This document shows positions 29,697 to 34,089 of a DNA stretch of 34,089 bases, piece after piece. This DNA is from a virus. Each line of letters starts with the position of its first letter. The stretch's first letter is position 1. Where the stretch lies: positions 1-34,089 of IMG/VR virus record IMGVR_UViG_3300044625_000925. One strand, given 5' to 3'. The position numbers were made by a program, and so were the translations under genes. The notes under the pieces are model-generated. The model saw only the letters and a list, made by a program, of their open reading frames with translations, ran no database searches and was not told the DNA's origin.

Positions 29697-30194
29697 TTAT
29701 TTTATTTCAAATGCCGACCTCATTGGTCGTTTTGTTTTTATCGCATCTTCAGGGTTTCCAATAACAACACCATCTTTAATTGTAAATGCATGTCCTTTAA
29801 CTAAAACAAAGAAAGTACCTTTAGGGTTTTTCTTTACAAACGTACCTACAGTCATTTGTCTTTTTACTTTTTCACCCTTTACTTTTACTTCGTATGAAAG
29901 TGAATATGGGTAAACTAAACTATTACTTTTTGTCCCAATAGGTATAAGTTTTTTACCGTTAACCTTTATAAAACTTTCAGAAAGTTTGACCAATTTGGAT
30001 GTTGTAAAATATGTTCCTTTTCTTGGTTTTCTATTAAATTCTTCAGCAACATATTTATGAGCATAATCATAAGATACATCAAACGCCGAAGCAAACGCCC
30101 TAACAACACAATCATTTGTTTCAATTCTTGCGGTTACAGAATCACTATAACCTTTAATTGCACTTCCTGTAGATTCGTATGGTAAATATTTCAT
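29697..30194 (-). CDS. Papain-like (C39-type) cysteine peptidase candidate (165 aa)
   Basis: A Cys near the N-terminus in NDCVVRAFASAFDVSYDYAHKYV and a late His in GTFFVLVKGHAFTIKDGVVIGN give the Cys...His order and spacing of papain/C39-like folds, with Asn after the His (IGN) as a possible third residue. Such small proteins are frequent in phages; the substrate is unknown. Host-type -7 box 4 nt upstream (TATATTTG-TATT-ATG), so early and leaderless. Upstream gene of the operon with the YkuK-like protein. Confidence 0.7.
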   Translation of the reverse strand: MKYLPYESTGSAIKGYSDSVTARIETNDCVVRAFASAFDVSYDYAHKYVAEEFNRKPRKGTYFTTSKLVKLSESFIKVNGKKLIPIGTKSNSLVYPYSLSYEVKVKGEKVKRQMTVGTFVKKNPKGTFFVLVKGHAFTIKDGVVIGNPEDAIKTKRPMRSAFEIK

Positions 30195-30198
30195 AATA

Positions 30199-30206
30199 CA
30201 AATATA
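30199..30206 (-). promoter_or_regulatory. -7 box (TATATTTG), peptidase-like gene
   Basis: Followed by TATT and the ATG at 30194; -33 region TTTTC at 30226-30230 with a 19-nt spacer. Divergent from the RTATTTAT motif at 30231. Confidence 0.65.
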
Positions 30207-30230
30207 ATGGTTTTTTTTATTTTATGAAAA

Positions 30231-30237
30231 TATTTAT
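30231..30237 (+). promoter_or_regulatory. RTATTTAT motif, 30270 gene
   Basis: Plus strand AAATATTTATAAAGT, 32 nt before the ATG. Confidence 0.4.
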
Positions 30238-30269
30238 AAAGTAAATAAACTTAAAAAAAAACAAAAAAA

Positions 30270-30764
30270 ATGAAGGAAACGTATATTATTAAAAAATCAC
30301 TAAACAATCGCTTATTTGGAGAATCTACATCTATTCCTAACGAGACAAGTAAACAGAAGTTAATAAACGCATATTCATTTATGTTAATTTTATCAGATAG
30401 TTTTAATGAATCTAATCGCAAATTTGGTCAAAAACTTACACCATCATACGATGGTTTTGCTATTGAGGATTGGCAAAAAGATATAAGCACAAGGATAAAA
30501 GAATTAGATACAATATATTGTTTTAGTTCAGTTACATTTACTTGTATTTCTGATGGAGGTATTGAATACACTCTTTGTGACGGTACAGTAGTTCAATCTT
30601 CTTGTAGATTTGGAGTTAATGTATTAAAAGAATGTATAAGAAAAGATAGTTTAAAAGGTTTTGAGGATAGAAAAAAACCAATTAGATCGGCAACCATAAG
30701 AGATGTAAGATATGCTTTTCCTTGTAAAGGTGACGTAACAACAACCACTACCACATCAAAATAA
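30270..30764 (+). CDS. Hypothetical protein with Thr-rich tail (164 aa), continues in +1 frame
   Basis: N-terminal leader MKETYIIKKSLNNRLFGES, then an alpha/beta body with three Cys pairs (CISDGG...LCDGTVVQSSC) and a C-terminal VTTTTTTSK stop. The stop TAA (30762-30764) sits right after a Thr-rich linker. In the +1 frame the sequence continues from 30760 to 30867 with a Cys-rich module C-x5-C-x13-C-x3-C, of a kind I know to follow Thr linkers in large-phage proteins. Either the full product needs a +1 shift at TCA-AAA-TAA or the stop results from one extra A. The only plus-strand gene in the tRNA region. Confidence 0.8.
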   Translation: MKETYIIKKSLNNRLFGESTSIPNETSKQKLINAYSFMLILSDSFNESNRKFGQKLTPSYDGFAIEDWQKDISTRIKELDTIYCFSSVTFTCISDGGIEYTLCDGTVVQSSCRFGVNVLKECIRKDSLKGFEDRKKPIRSATIRDVRYAFPCKGDVTTTTTTSK

Positions 30765-30867
30765 TTATTATGAATGTACTAATATTAAAGGGTGTGTTCA
30801 AAGTCCAATGGGAAAATACAAAACATTAAAAGAATGTGAAATGGTATGTGCCAAATCATTACTATAA
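30760..30867 (+). other. Cys-rich domain in +1 frame of the 30270 gene
   Basis: Reads NNYYECTNIKGCVQSPMGKY then KTLKECEMVCAKSLL and TAA at 30865-30867. Four cysteines with regular spacing and a G-x-Y-x-T-L-x-E-C core. It has no start codon of its own in a useful place and lies immediately downstream of the Thr linker, so it is the natural C-terminus of the preceding protein. Confidence 0.65.
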
Positions 30868-30893
30868 AATATAGTATAACATAACTACATATT

Positions 30894-30928
30894 AATAAGG
30901 AAGACATTTTGTCTTCCTTATTTTTTTT
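30894..30928 (+). terminator. Terminator of the 30270 gene
   Basis: AATAAGGAAGAC, loop ATTTT, GTCTTCCTTATT followed by T8. It also faces the tRNA-Phe 3' end, so it could stop tRNA transcription from the other side. Confidence 0.88.
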
Positions 30929-30929
30929 G

Positions 30930-31005
30930 TGGAACCATACGGAGTCGAACCGTAACCTCTGGATTTTCAGTCCAGCGTGACACACCACACTTACACCATA
31001 GTTCC
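30930..31005 (-). tRNA. tRNA-Phe(GAA)
   Basis: Acceptor GGAACTA/TGGTTCC, CTGGA-CTGAAAA-TCCAG, T arm ACGG-TTCGACT-CCGT; an enlarged D loop. Confidence 0.92.
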
Positions 31006-31014
31006 TTATTTTAG

Positions 31015-31085
31015 CGCGTCCCCAAGGATTCGAACCCTGACCGATGGGTTTGGAATCCATCATGCTCCCTTTACACCAGAGACGC
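31015..31085 (-). tRNA. tRNA-Trp(CCA)
   Basis: Acceptor GCGTCTC/GGGACGC, G73 (Trp identity), loop TTCCAAA, T arm CAGGG-TTCGAAT-CCTTG. A31-C39 mismatch closes the anticodon loop. Confidence 0.88.
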
Positions 31086-31094
31086 TTGTTTTTG

Positions 31095-31167
31095 TACCCC
31101 CTCAGAGACTCGAACTCCGACCTGACGCCTTAGAAGAGCGTTGTACTTCCAATTATACGAAAGGGGC
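31095..31167 (-). tRNA. tRNA-Arg(UCU), second copy
   Basis: Acceptor GCCCCTT/AGGGGGT, ACGCT-CTTCTAA-GGCGT, T arm CGGAG-TTCGAGT-CTCTG. Sequence differs widely from the 25405 copy, so it is not a recent duplicate. Confidence 0.92.
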
Positions 31168-31171
31168 AAAT

Positions 31172-31336
31172 AAAAGATGATGAACAACTTTATCAGGAAT
31201 CTCGTCCTCAGACTTCACACACCATTAGAGAGTTGGGTTGTTACATCAATACAATTAAGATTGAATACCTATCCTTAGTGTGTACCCTTGCGAACACCCC
31301 TCCGTGTCCGTTGTTCTACGCTTCCTATCATCTTTT
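31172..31336 (-). ncRNA. 165-nt structured RNA between two tRNA-Arg genes
   Basis: A perfect 10-bp closing helix AAAAGATGAT/ATCATCTTTT and a perfect 7-bp helix GAACAAC/GTTGTTC whose 3' strands are contiguous. The closing helix abuts tRNA-Arg(ACG) and tRNA-Arg(UCU) at 1 and 4 nt, so tRNA-processing enzymes would release it. Contains ACAACGGACA, shared with the next element. No reading frame. Confidence 0.6.
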
Positions 31337-31337
31337 G

Positions 31338-31410
31338 TACCTTCGGAGAGACTCAAACTCCCATCTTGTGATCCGTAGTCACGGGTTCTATTCAGTTGAA
31401 CTACGAAGGT
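31338..31410 (-). tRNA. tRNA-Arg(ACG)
   Basis: Acceptor ACCTTCG/CGAAGGT, GTGA-CTACGGA-TCAC (A34, probably inosine), T arm GGGAG-TTTGAGT-CTCTC with U56 in place of the invariant C56. Confidence 0.88.
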
Positions 31411-31412
31411 AT

Positions 31413-31508
31413 AAATAGCTCTGGTCAACCACTCGCCACCCACCCCAGGGAATAAAGGGAATACCACCCTATATTTTGAGCCTAAGCCTTGTCCGTTGTG
31501 AACTATTT
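31413..31508 (-). ncRNA. 96-nt element between tRNA-His and tRNA-Arg
   Basis: Closing helix AAATAG/CTATTT; ends lie 1-2 nt from the flanking tRNAs. Contains ACAACGGACA (plus strand 31490-31499), also present in the 165-nt element (31305-31314). G-rich interior (GGGGTGGGTGG). No reading frame or T arm. Confidence 0.5.
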
Positions 31509-31509
31509 G

Positions 31510-31582
31510 TGTGTATGATGGGGGTCGAACCCATGACCTCTTGAACCACAATCAAGCACTCTGCCAACTGAGCTACATACAC
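31510..31582 (-). tRNA. tRNA-His(GUG)
   Basis: Acceptor GTGTATG/CATACAC, CTTGA-TTGTGGT-TCAAG, T arm ATGGG-TTCGACC-CCCAT. A G at -1 is encoded (31583), but position 73 is A rather than the bacterial C73. Confidence 0.92.
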
Positions 31583-31589
31583 CATGTAG

Positions 31590-31659
31590 TACCGATAAAG
31601 GGTATCGAACCCAATGACATCCAGGATATGAGCCCGGACCGAAAACCTTTTCTATCGGC
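31590..31659 (-). tRNA. tRNA with CAU anticodon and reduced D arm (Met or Ile2)
   Basis: Acceptor GCCGATA/TATCGGT, CCGGG-CTCATAT-CCTGG, T arm TTGGG-TTCGATA-CCCTT. The D arm is a short GAAAAGGTTTTC. The third CAU anticodon in the window; lysidine-modified Ile (AUA) is the most useful reading. Confidence 0.8.
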
Positions 31660-31665
31660 ATGTTG

Positions 31666-31754
31666 AGGAAAGCAGTGGTAACGATCCACAATCGGTTTCT
31701 CACCGATCACATTGTTTAGCAAACAAGTCCCGTCGCCTTCAGGGATTACTTTCC
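31666..31754 (-). tRNA. tRNA-Ser(GCU), swapped T-loop
   Basis: Acceptor GGAAAGT/GCTTTCC, D arm TCCC-TGAAGGCGAC-GGGA, TTGT-TTGCTAA-ACAA, long variable arm ATCGG/CCGAT, T stem GTGG/CCAC with loop ATCGTTA (A54, U58 instead of U54, A58). Confidence 0.88.
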
Positions 31755-31866
31755 ATTTGTGGATGACATATAGAATCTTTAGTCTACTAAGGCAAGACCT
31801 CCATTTGGGGTTCCGTTAACCGATTCGTCTTTATAACCCCATACGGAACAAGCGGGATATCCATTG
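31755..31866 (-). ncRNA. Structured spacer between tRNA-Ile and tRNA-Ser
   Basis: Perfect 7-bp helix GTTCCGT/ACGGAAC (31810-31816, 31843-31849) that competes with GGGGTT/AACCCC (31807-31812, 31835-31840), so two mutually exclusive folds exist. No gene. Confidence 0.45.
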
Positions 31867-31939
31867 TGTTCACGACGGGTTACGATCCCATTACCTCCGA
31901 CGTATCAGATCGGCGCTCTACCAATTGAGCTACGTGAAC
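31867..31939 (-). tRNA. tRNA-Ile(GAU), swapped T-loop
   Basis: Acceptor GTTCACG/CGTGAAC, CCGAT-CTGATAC-GTCGG, T stem ATGGG/CCCGT, T-loop ATCGTAA (A54/U58). Confidence 0.93.
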
Positions 31940-31945
31940 TTATTG

Positions 31946-32018
31946 CGGACAAGGAAGGGTACGATCCTACAACCTATCGGTTAACAGCCGATTGCTCTAC
32001 CAATTGAGCTACTTGTCC
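31946..32018 (-). tRNA. tRNA-Asn(GUU), swapped T-loop
   Basis: Acceptor GGACAAG/CTTGTCC, G73, ATCGG-CTGTTAA-CCGAT, T-loop ATCGTAC (A54/U58). Confidence 0.93.
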
Positions 32019-32029
32019 ATTTTTTTTTG

Positions 32030-32112
32030 TGGGAGAGGAGGGACTCGAACCCCCAAGGTCTCACGACGACAGATTTACAGTCTGCTGAGCCAACCAATTG
32101 CTCAACTCTCCC
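32030..32112 (-). tRNA. tRNA-Tyr(GUA)
   Basis: Acceptor GGGAGAG/CTCTCCC, GCAGA-CTGTAAA-TCTGT, long variable region, T arm GGGGG-TTCGAGT-CCCTC. Confidence 0.93.
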
Positions 32113-32118
32113 TTATTG

Positions 32119-32192
32119 TACACTCTACAGGGATCGAACCTGTGACCTGTTGTATGTAAAACAACCGCTACTACCTGCTGAGCTAAGAGTGT
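32119..32192 (-). tRNA. tRNA-Val(UAC)
   Basis: Acceptor ACACTCT/AGAGTGT, GTTGT-TTTACAT-ACAAC, T arm ACAGG-TTCGATC-CCTGT. One nt from the stop codon of the 71-aa gene. Confidence 0.93.
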
Positions 32193-32193
32193 G

Positions 32194-32409
32194 TTATGAA
32201 GTTATCATTTTAATGCTTTGAATTGTAGTTGAATACAATCCTTGGTCTAAATAAGGTTTACTATCTTTAAGAAGATTTAAAACCGTATTTGTTGCCTGTT
32301 CTTGAGTTTGTCCTTGTTTAACTAAACGTACAATAGCTCTTTCACATTCTTCACCAACTTTAACCATTCCTTTTGGTAGTCCTTTCTTAATTTCTTTTAC
32401 CGTTTTCAT
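32194..32409 (-). CDS. Small helical protein in the tRNA array (71 aa)
   Basis: MKTVKEIKKGLPKGMVKVGEECERAIVRLVKQGQTQEQATNTVLNLLKDSKPYLDQGLYSTTIQSIKMITS: three or four helices, basic, one Cys, not recognised. Host-type promoter whose -7 box (TATCTTTG) ends 4 nt before the ATG, so leaderless. Its stop codon is 1 nt from tRNA-Val, so this promoter probably also transcribes tRNA-Val and following tRNAs. Confidence 0.7.
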   Translation of the reverse strand: MKTVKEIKKGLPKGMVKVGEECERAIVRLVKQGQTQEQATNTVLNLLKDSKPYLDQGLYSTTIQSIKMITS

Positions 32410-32413
32410 ATTA

Positions 32414-32444
32414 CAAAGATAACGGTTTTTTTAATTCTACCAAA
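32414..32444 (-). promoter_or_regulatory. Bacteroidota-type promoter, 71-aa gene and tRNA block
   Basis: Minus strand TTTGG (32440-32444), 18-nt spacer, TATCTTTG (32414-32421). Same TTTGGTAGA -33 family. Confidence 0.78.
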
Positions 32445-32450
32445 TTTTTG

Positions 32451-32525
32451 TGATCCCGGTGAGGTTCGAACTCACGACCCCTCCATTAAAAGTGGAGTGC
32501 TCTAAACCAACTGAGCTACGAGATC
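32451..32525 (-). tRNA. tRNA-Lys(UUU)
   Basis: Acceptor GATCTCG/CGGGATC, CTCCA-CTTTTAA-TGGAG, T arm GTGAG-TTCGAAC-CTCAC. The first 10 nt overlap the 3' end of the HNH gene. Confidence 0.94.
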
Positions 32526-33103
32526 TTCTGTTTGTCATACTTGTCACTTTCCATAACACTTGTTTTTATTTGTTTATTTAATTTATTTCTATATTCATCA
32601 ATTTTTCCTATAACCTCATCTTTATATTTTGAATGGACATATTGATGATGTGTCGGACATAACGGTATCAAATTTTCAATTGAGTTGTTATTATGGTTTT
32701 CATCATAATGATGAACGGAAACTATTTTATTTTCCCCACAAACAACACATTCTTTTTTATGGTGTTCAAAACATATTCGTCTGTAATGATTTTTTTCACC
32801 AGATAAATTACCATAGTTTGGGTTATTTTCTCCTGATCTGAAATATGTATTTGAACAAGAATGAGAACAAGTAGTTTTTTCTCTTTTATGGTTAACCATT
32901 GTTTCAAATCTATTTCCGCAAACAGGACAATCTTTTATTTTTCTTTCATATATAAAAGGTTGTTTAGATAAATGTGAAATGTCAATTTCATTTTCTTTAA
33001 TAAGTTTTTCAAACTTTCTTCTTGATGTCCCATTATCATATCCATATATAGACCGAACCGCTTGTGATTTTGTTTTACTGTTTTTTATAATATCTCTTTC
33101 CAT
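32516..33103 (-). CDS. HNH homing endonuclease with zinc ribbon (195 aa)
   Basis: N-terminal helix-turn-helix-like segment (TKSQAVRSIYGYDNGTSRRKFEKLIKENEI), a zinc-binding region (CPVCGNRF...CSHSC), and an HNH domain CVVCGENKIVSVHHYDENHNNNSIENLIPLCPTHHQYVH with Cys pairs and His-His/Asn/His nuclease residues. Free-standing HNH genes spread by cutting phage DNA. Lies between tRNA-Pro and tRNA-Lys; its TAG stop (32516-32518) is inside tRNA-Lys, so transcript cleavage by RNase P would remove the end of this mRNA. Confidence 0.9.
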   Translation of the reverse strand: MERDIIKNSKTKSQAVRSIYGYDNGTSRRKFEKLIKENEIDISHLSKQPFIYERKIKDCPVCGNRFETMVNHKREKTTCSHSCSNTYFRSGENNPNYGNLSGEKNHYRRICFEHHKKECVVCGENKIVSVHHYDENHNNNSIENLIPLCPTHHQYVHSKYKDEVIGKIDEYRNKLNKQIKTSVMESDKYDKQKIS

Positions 33104-33107
33104 ATTA

Positions 33108-33114
33108 ATAAATA
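33108..33114 (-). promoter_or_regulatory. RTATTTAT motif, HNH gene
   Basis: Minus strand reads AAATATTTATTAATATG, 4 nt from the ATG. Confidence 0.45.
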
Positions 33115-33165
33115 TTTGTGTTTGTCGTAAAAATCACTTTTAGTCAAAATCTTTTTATACGATTG

Positions 33166-33236
33166 TCGAATGTGTACGAATCGAACGTCTCCCGAATGTC
33201 CCAAACATCCTGTGCAACCATTACACCACACACTCG
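33166..33236 (-). tRNA. tRNA-Pro(UGG)
   Basis: Acceptor CGAGTGT/ACATTCG, GGATG-TTTGGGA-CATTC, weak T stem (ACG/CGT) with loop TTCGATT. Confidence 0.85.
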
Positions 33237-33244
33237 TTATTTTT

Positions 33245-33331
33245 TGGAGGAAGAGTGAGGTGTCGATCCCCATACCTTTCAGTACCTGCCGTTTTCAAGA
33301 CGGAGTCACAAGCCGTTGTGATTACCCTTCC
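33245..33331 (-). tRNA. tRNA-Ser(UGA), CCA encoded
   Basis: Acceptor GGAAGGG/CTCTTCC, D stem TCAC/GTGA, CCGT-CTTGAAA-ACGG, variable arm TACT-GAAA-GGTA, T loop ATCGACA (A54, A58 kept), CCA encoded. Confidence 0.9.
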
Positions 33332-33337
33332 TTAATG

Positions 33338-33408
33338 TTGTTCCCCAAGGACTCGAACCTCGATTCCACGGACCAAAACCGCGTGTCCTGCCATTAGACG
33401 AGGGAACA
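33338..33408 (-). tRNA. tRNA-Gln(UUG)
   Basis: Acceptor TGTTCCC/GGGAACA, CGCGG-TTTTGGT-CCGTG, T arm CGAGG-TTCGAGT-CCTTG. Confidence 0.92.
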
Positions 33409-33444
33409 TTATAAGGCCAATATGTCAAAGAACTTTTTCTTTTG

Positions 33445-33517
33445 AGGTTTCTATCGGGTTCGAACCGATGACTCCGGGTTACAAAGCCGGGATATTACCA
33501 AACTATACTAAGAAACC
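33445..33517 (-). tRNA. tRNA-Thr(UGU)
   Basis: Acceptor GGTTTCT/AGAAACC, loop TTTGTAA closed by a C31-C39 mismatch in CCGG/CCGG, T arm ATCGG-TTCGAAC-CCGAT. First recognisable tRNA of the array. Confidence 0.9.
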
Positions 33518-33524
33518 AATATAA

Positions 33525-33556
33525 AACAAAAAACCCGAGATTTTTACGTCTCGGGT
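33525..33556 (-). terminator. Terminator upstream of the tRNA array
   Basis: Minus strand ACCCGAGA, loop CGTAAAAA, TCTCGGGT followed by T6. Separates the small genes at 33.6-34.1 kb from tRNA-Thr. Confidence 0.88.
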
Positions 33557-33589
33557 TTTACATTTCTTTTATTTATTTGTTAAACGTTT

Positions 33590-33697
33590 TTAACTCATAA
33601 GTGAAAATACCCTCGACGGTTTAGGCGTAATATAACTAAACGACCACTGATTGTTCGGTTTGTTACAAAGGACCATATGTCTAAGATTTGTTTTCAT
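33590..33697 (-). CDS. Small protein (35 aa)
   Basis: ATG at 33697, TAA at 33590-33592; MKTNLRHMVLCNKPNNQWSF then SYITPKPSRVFSLMS. Not recognised but plausible: host-type promoter 50 nt upstream and terminator downstream. Confidence 0.5.
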   Translation of the reverse strand: MKTNLRHMVLCNKPNNQWSFSYITPKPSRVFSLMS

Positions 33698-33746
33698 TTT
33701 TTTATTATAAGTATATTATTATTACTAAAAGTTTTAATTTATGTTA

Positions 33747-33776
33747 CAAATATAAGTGTTTTTTTTAATTTGACAA
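33747..33776 (-). promoter_or_regulatory. Bacteroidota-type promoter, 35-aa gene
   Basis: Minus strand TTGTC (33772-33776), 17-nt spacer, TATATTTG (33747-33754). The -33 element lies in the last codons of the upstream gene. Confidence 0.7.
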
Positions 33777-33872
33777 GTTATTTTCTTGAAAATTTTTGAT
33801 TTCGTATAAAAATTTATCAAAATCTTCTGAATTTATAAACTCATTATGTAGATCTTCAAATATGTCTTCCAT
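33765..33872 (-). CDS. Small acidic protein (35 aa)
   Basis: ATG at 33872, TAA at 33765-33767; MEDIFEDLHNEFINSEDFDK then FLYEIKNFQENNLSN, a single acidic helix pair. Starts 1 nt after the stop of the 59-aa gene, hence the same operon. Confidence 0.55.
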   Translation of the reverse strand: MEDIFEDLHNEFINSEDFDKFLYEIKNFQENNLSN

Positions 33873-33873
33873 A

Positions 33874-34053
33874 TTATATTATTTTAACCTCATATTCATG
33901 TCCTGAATCAGAATTATTCTGAAATATATCTCTCATTTCTTCAGCCTTTTCTTTTTTATCAAATTCCCAAATTTCACTATCACTATTCAATAGAATTACG
34001 GGAACTCTTTTTTTATTATCATTCATTTTAATATGTTTTACTATAACGTACAT
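33874..34053 (-). CDS. Small protein (59 aa)
   Basis: ATG at 34053, TAA at 33874-33876. MYVIVKHIKMNDNKKRVPVI then LLNSDSEIWEFDKKEKAEEMRDIFQNNSDSGHEYEVKII: beta-beta-alpha-beta pattern typical of tiny phage proteins that display a value/label-type fold; no function known. Upstream gene of the pair with 33765-33872. Confidence 0.65.
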   Translation of the reverse strand: MYVIVKHIKMNDNKKRVPVILLNSDSEIWEFDKKEKAEEMRDIFQNNSDSGHEYEVKII

Positions 34054-34089
34054 AATTTTTTATTTAAAAATAAATAAATTTATTTTAAA

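Overview
The window looks like part of a large, AT-rich, tailed double-stranded DNA phage genome (T4-like head-packaging genes) that infects a Bacteroidota host. The phage assignment rests on a gp20-type portal, a large terminase, an endolysin/holin pair, homing-type endonucleases between tRNA genes, and tight operons with ATGA and TAATG overlaps. The host assignment rests on many good matches to the Bacteroidota promoter (TTTG or TTG, a spacer of about 19 nt, then TAnnTTTG), the absence of convincing Shine-Dalgarno sequences, and a Bacteroidota-style signal peptide. The standard genetic code fits: TAA and TGA stops, plus one TAG.

Layout. 1-9.9 kb (minus strand): virion genes read leftwards, comprising a repeat-bearing 450-aa protein, two further structural candidates, large terminase, a 56-aa protein, portal and a partial gene at the edge; upstream lie a nucleotidyltransferase, a KTSC-domain protein and a small double-UVR protein. 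10.1-12.1 kb (plus): a ClpC-like unfoldase, divergent from the UVR protein. 12.2-14.1 kb (minus): an M20-type peptidase and an unknown protein. 14.1-15.1 kb (plus): a complete tmRNA and a secreted protein. 15.8-16.7 kb (minus): about 945 nt of apparently non-coding RNA with its own promoter and terminator. 17-23.2 kb (minus): a phage-encoded histidine kinase and response regulator leading directly into a lysis cassette (coiled-coil membrane protein, GH19 endolysin, small holin, lysozyme-like protein, membrane-GAF protein). 23.2-24.4 kb (plus): a YkuD-like peptidoglycan enzyme and a partner gene. 24.4-33.5 kb (minus, apart from one plus-strand gene): 26 recognisable tRNAs covering all 20 amino acids, including initiator tRNA, interleaved with five abnormal tRNA-like genes, several non-tRNA structured RNAs, small phage proteins and two endonuclease genes. 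33.5-34.1 kb: three small genes.

How the parts may work together. Two promoter classes are visible: host-type TAnnTTTG promoters in front of tmRNA, the large RNA, tRNA blocks and small early-looking genes, several so close to the ATG that the mRNAs may be leaderless; and a recurrent RTATTTAT motif in front of virion, lysis and endonuclease genes that looks phage-specific. The tmRNA, ClpC with its ClpP-docking VGF motif, and UVR proteins suggest a phage-run translation rescue and proteolysis module beside a nearly self-sufficient tRNA set. The two-component system fused into the lysis operon suggests that lysis timing or envelope state may be tied to a sensed signal. All functional links are inferences from sequence and gene order; no database search was possible.
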